A stretch of DNA of 7,773 bases from Treponema sp. (GTDB taxonomy: Bacteria > Spirochaetota > Spirochaetia > Treponematales > Breznakiellaceae): contig JAITHQ010000258.1 of the NCBI GenBank assembly GCA_031279925.1, positions 1-7,773 of the forward strand. Direction: 5' to 3'. A program made the translations under genes and the position numbers. Each line of letters starts with the position of its first letter. The first letter of the stretch is position 1. Below are positions 5,545 to 7,773 of this stretch, one piece after another. The notes beneath the pieces were generated by a model. That model searched no databases. It worked only from the letters and a program-made list of their open reading frames with translations, and was not told where the DNA came from.

Positions 5545-5883
5545 TTACCGGCGTTTTTCCCGGATAATTTTAATATTCTTTAAGTAGTACTGCCTGCCCG
5601 CCGGCACACCATTTGCGAAAGTTAATTCCCTAAAATATTCCCTGCCTTTTACCGTGACTGTCTGCTGCTGAAAGAGTATCAGTTTTTTTTGTTCCTGTGG
5701 TTCTATATACCATTCCCTGTGCCCGCCGCTTATAACCAGCGACCGCATAGGGCCGCTGCCCACCATACGGACCATTCCGCTTGCCAGTACCTTTGCGGCG
5801 GGCGCTTCCCGCGCCCCCCATGCAGATACATTTATGCCAAAAAGCAAAACCAGCGCCGCGCTGCAAATACTAATTCTTGACAC
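5545..5883 (-). CDS. Small exported protein of unknown function (predicted beta-rich, OB-like)
   Basis: A 112-residue protein whose first 21-24 residues form a signal peptide: Arg3, a hydrophobic core ALVLLFGI, then VSA before a likely signal peptidase I site after Ala21. The mature part is short alternating strands: GMVRMVGSGPMRSLVIS (36-52), WYIEP (58-62), TVTVKGREYFRELTF (75-89) and YYLKNIKII at the end. That strand pattern suggests a small OB-fold or barrel-like periplasmic protein; no catalytic motif is seen. The start is a GTG at 5883, chosen because only it includes the signal peptide; no Shine-Dalgarno is visible, so translation is probably coupled to the upstream peptidase gene, which it overlaps by 14 bp. 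The stop codon touches the MITE-like element at 5544. Function is unknown; partnership with the peptidase is inferred from the overlap. Confidence 0.8.
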   Translation of the reverse strand: MSRISICSAALVLLFGINVSAWGAREAPAAKVLASGMVRMVGSGPMRSLVISGGHREWYIEPQEQKKLILFQQQTVTVKGREYFRELTFANGVPAGRQYYLKNIKIIREKRR

Positions 5884-7345
5884 GGTTCAACAGTTTTATG
5901 GGCGGCTTTTCCAGCGCCGGTTCCCTGCGCCGGCCAACAATATCCCAGGCATCCACAACCAGCGGGCCGGAAAAGCCCTTAAGCGACCGGTATCCAGACG
6001 GGGAAGGGCTTCCAGGAGCGCCGGTTAGGTATCCCGTTTCGGAACTTTTTGTGCCATCGGAATTACCGTTAAAAGTAAGCAGAACATCCCCGCTGTATGG
6101 CGCGTTGGGATAAATGTAAGAAGCTGTTTGGGAAAGCCCCGCATATTTTATACTGTTGCTGCCCGGATTGGCAGGCGGACTATATGGAAAATTAACAATA
6201 CTGCTGTATACCCCTTCGCCGGGATAAAGCGGGGTTCTATTCCCCTGAACATTTAGCATTTTTACCTTAATGGTTTTAAGGTCTGGGTCGTCCTTGTATC
6301 CATAGGTGTTGGAATCGGCAATATAGTTGGCGGCAAGCCAGGCTCCAAGCAGTTTTTCCCAGCTGGCCCAATTGGAATTGATCTCTTTTGCCACCCGCGT
6401 TACCGCCTGGTAATCGGCATAATCCGAAGTGATAATATTATAAAGCAGCTTTTGTTTTAAATCGTTGTCTGCCTGGAGGTACAGCCAGCGGAAAAAGAGG
6501 TATACCGTGGCGTATTCATCCATTATGGAATCAGGCTCTTCCTGGTGATTATCCCACACAAAAAAATTATTCCCTTTGGCAATAGTCCCCGCCGGGTCGT
6601 CCTTAAACCAGCTTAATTTATCCGCCGGGTTTTTTTGCAGATACAGGTATTCCGCCTGGGAAGAAAGCCCTTCGTCAATCCAGGTGTCCATTGGGTCCCT
6701 GTCAAGCACCCATGTGGTAACAAAATTAATTAAATGCTGCAGTTCGTGGGCAAAGGTTGCATAGGCCTGTTCACGTTCACTGGCAAGGCCGGGATTCGTA
6801 TCCACATATATCATATCCCTGCCATTGGAATAGTACTGGGAATTTTGTAATCTGCCCCTTTCATAAAAATTTGCAGACGAAAAATATCCGGCGGTATACG
6901 AATTATTTACGCCTTTCTTAAAACCGTCCTTAATATCCAAAAGCAGAATAGTAAGTTTCCCGTCTCCATCGGTCAGCCAGTCAGCCAGGTCCATAATATT
7001 ATCAAACGTGATTTGGCTGTTGATGTGATCAACAGTGAAATTTTTCATGCTAAAGGCATCCACTACGCGCTGATAAATCGAATTGTCATATTCATTGGCA
7101 ATGGATTGCGCCAATTCAGCGGAAATACCCGCTCCGCGCTCCGCCCACACAACGGACTTTTTGCCTTCGTACAGTTTATCCGCTTTAAGCTCATAATCAT
7201 TGTTTGTAACAAAATTCCGGGCATAAAAAACACCATCCGAATTATTGGCAGCGTTTTTATTTTGATTGGTAAAAAAAATATCCGTACAGGACGCCAAAAG
7301 AAAAACAGCCAATGTCAACAGCGACATATTTCTAAATTTTGTCAT
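5870..7345 (-). CDS. M30-like (hyicolysin-type) HExxH zinc metallopeptidase lipoprotein
   Basis: A 491-residue envelope protein. A basic N-terminus, a hydrophobic stretch and the lipobox LLASC (16-20) mark Cys20 as the lipidated residue. An Asn-rich linker follows. The catalytic domain has a strand TILLLDIKDGF (132-142), GYFSSANF (153-160), DMIYVD (177-182), then the zinc site FAHELQHLINF (His200, Glu201, His204) and, 21 residues on, WIDEGLSSQAEYL (222-234) where Glu225 is the likely third ligand. This HExxH plus W-(N/D)EG arrangement is that of M30/gluzincin peptidases. The last 200 residues contain a helical part (about 285-345) and a beta-rich, Gly/Ser/Pro-rich tail with no recognised domain. 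The ATG at 7345 has AAGGAA 5 nt upstream. It is the first gene of a two-gene minus-strand operon. The role is probably degradation of host or food protein, or envelope processing; the substrate is not predictable. Confidence 0.92.
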   Translation of the reverse strand: MTKFRNMSLLTLAVFLLASCTDIFFTNQNKNAANNSDGVFYARNFVTNNDYELKADKLYEGKKSVVWAERGAGISAELAQSIANEYDNSIYQRVVDAFSMKNFTVDHINSQITFDNIMDLADWLTDGDGKLTILLLDIKDGFKKGVNNSYTAGYFSSANFYERGRLQNSQYYSNGRDMIYVDTNPGLASEREQAYATFAHELQHLINFVTTWVLDRDPMDTWIDEGLSSQAEYLYLQKNPADKLSWFKDDPAGTIAKGNNFFVWDNHQEEPDSIMDEYATVYLFFRWLYLQADNDLKQKLLYNIITSDYADYQAVTRVAKEINSNWASWEKLLGAWLAANYIADSNTYGYKDDPDLKTIKVKMLNVQGNRTPLYPGEGVYSSIVNFPYSPPANPGSNSIKYAGLSQTASYIYPNAPYSGDVLLTFNGNSDGTKSSETGYLTGAPGSPSPSGYRSLKGFSGPLVVDAWDIVGRRREPALEKPPIKLLNRVKN

Positions 7346-7377
7346 ATTTATTCCTTATCATTGTATTCAATAATCTT

Positions 7378-7386
7378 AGTATAACA
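7378..7386 (-). promoter_or_regulatory. Extended -10 promoter for the peptidase operon
   Basis: On the minus strand TGTTATACT gives an extended -10 (TG, one base, then TATACT, 5 of 6 to consensus). The -35 region at 17 bp is TAGATT, only a partial match, which is usual with an extended -10. The predicted transcript starts near 7371, leaving a leader of about 26 nt that includes AAGGAA. Confidence 0.4.
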
Positions 7387-7414
7387 CATATTTAAAGCAG
7401 AATCTACCTGCAAA

Positions 7415-7427
7415 GGCGCCAGGCGCT
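7415..7427. repeat. Inverted copy of the 13-bp GC palindrome at 5196-5208
   Basis: GGCGCCAGGCGCT is the exact reverse complement of 5196-5208. Its core GCGCC-N-GGCGC is itself a palindrome. The two copies bracket the two minus-strand genes and the intergenic repeats. With only two copies in view and a self-palindromic core, coincidence or a genome-wide short repeat are both possible. The remaining DNA at 7428-7539 shows nothing further I can assign. Confidence 0.35.
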
Positions 7428-7539
7428 TAAGGGCAAGGCATTACGGATACAATATCCAGACAGTAGGAGCTATGCAAGCATCGCCCAACTCCCTTCCCCC
7501 CACTTGCCCTATCCGCTTTTCTTTACTATATTCTAAACT

Positions 7540-7773
7540 ATGGACGATATACTTCCCCCTACCAACGACTGGATTTTCAAACTCATCTTTGGGGACAAGC
7601 GCAACCAATGCGGTCGAAGCGGAAGGAGGAGTTTGAAATGGCAGCGGAAAAGACCCCAGAGATACGGAAAGCGGTAAATACGCTGTATGAATTGAGCGCG
7701 GACGAGCGGACGCGGGCGGAATACGAGATGCACATGCGGGCGGTACGAGACCGCGCCTGGCTAAAAGCCGAAG
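7540..7773 (+). pseudogene. Rpn-family (PD-(D/E)XK nuclease/putative transposase) gene, internally deleted and frameshifted
   Basis: From the ATG at 7540 the reading starts MDDILPPTNDWIFKLIFGDK, the hallmark N-terminus of Rpn-family recombination-promoting nucleases. After Asn22 (about 7605) it loses similarity and stops at 7675-7677. The family's C-terminal region resumes in a different frame: EEFEMAAEKTPEIRKA, then ELSADERTRAEYEM and RAVRDRAWLKAE, open to the right edge. The missing middle, which should be some 150-200 residues and hold the PD-(D/E)XK catalytic core, is absent. A deletion joining codon 22 to near the C-terminus and shifting frame best explains this. No Shine-Dalgarno precedes the ATG, and none precedes the in-frame ATG at 7608. 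The relic cannot encode an active nuclease. Its far end lies outside the window. Confidence 0.75.

Noticed and set aside
7533..7733. 66-codon minus-strand open frame over the Rpn relic
   Set aside because: It is antisense to sequence with clear Rpn similarity and has no supporting features.

Overview
The window looks like a chromosomal segment from an anaerobic bacterium, most plausibly a treponeme or related spirochaete. That placement is an inference. It rests on the mix of a YedE/DUF3343 selenium-type transport pair, a lipoprotein metallopeptidase with a deep lipobox cysteine, a small exported treponeme-like protein, a decayed Rpn-family (PD-(D/E)XK) element, and intergenic DNA full of palindromic repeats. 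No rRNA, tRNA or phylogenetic marker outside purA/guaA is present to settle it.

Layout, left to right. Positions 1-76 hold the first 25 codons of a minus-strand gene resembling DUF2325. Its promoter overlaps a 20-bp palindrome reminiscent of DtxR-family operators. Reading the other way, from about 288, is a two-gene operon: a ten-helix YedE-type transporter (340-1410) and a DUF3343 putative Se/S carrier (1407-1625), joined by a 4-bp ATGA overlap. A short gap leads to purA (1698-2924, GTG start) and guaA (2933-4600), 8 bp apart. These are the two branch-point enzymes that turn IMP and XMP into AMP and GMP precursors. guaA carries an in-frame insert of about 32 codons made almost entirely of G/C hairpins. 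A single-domain bacteriohemerythrin with all seven iron ligands follows (4778-5188).

Positions 5189-5544 have no gene but are dense in structure. They contain a short GC palindrome, an inverted pair of arms built from 10-bp CACGGATTA-like units and flanked by an A-tract and a T-tract, and a 127-bp MITE-like element with 21-bp terminal inverted repeats and three internal hairpins. This zone separates convergent genes and could end transcription in both directions. The minus-strand pair that follows has a promoter near 7378-7386. It encodes an M30-like HExxH lipoprotein peptidase (5870-7345) and, overlapping its end by 14 bp, a small secreted protein (5545-5883). At the right edge (7540-7773) is an internally deleted, frameshifted Rpn-family gene.

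Housekeeping purine synthesis therefore sits among metal/selenium-handling functions and envelope genes. The most unusual features are the palindromic insertion inside guaA and the layered palindromes at 5189-5544. I found no convincing multi-gene defence or other wholly new system.
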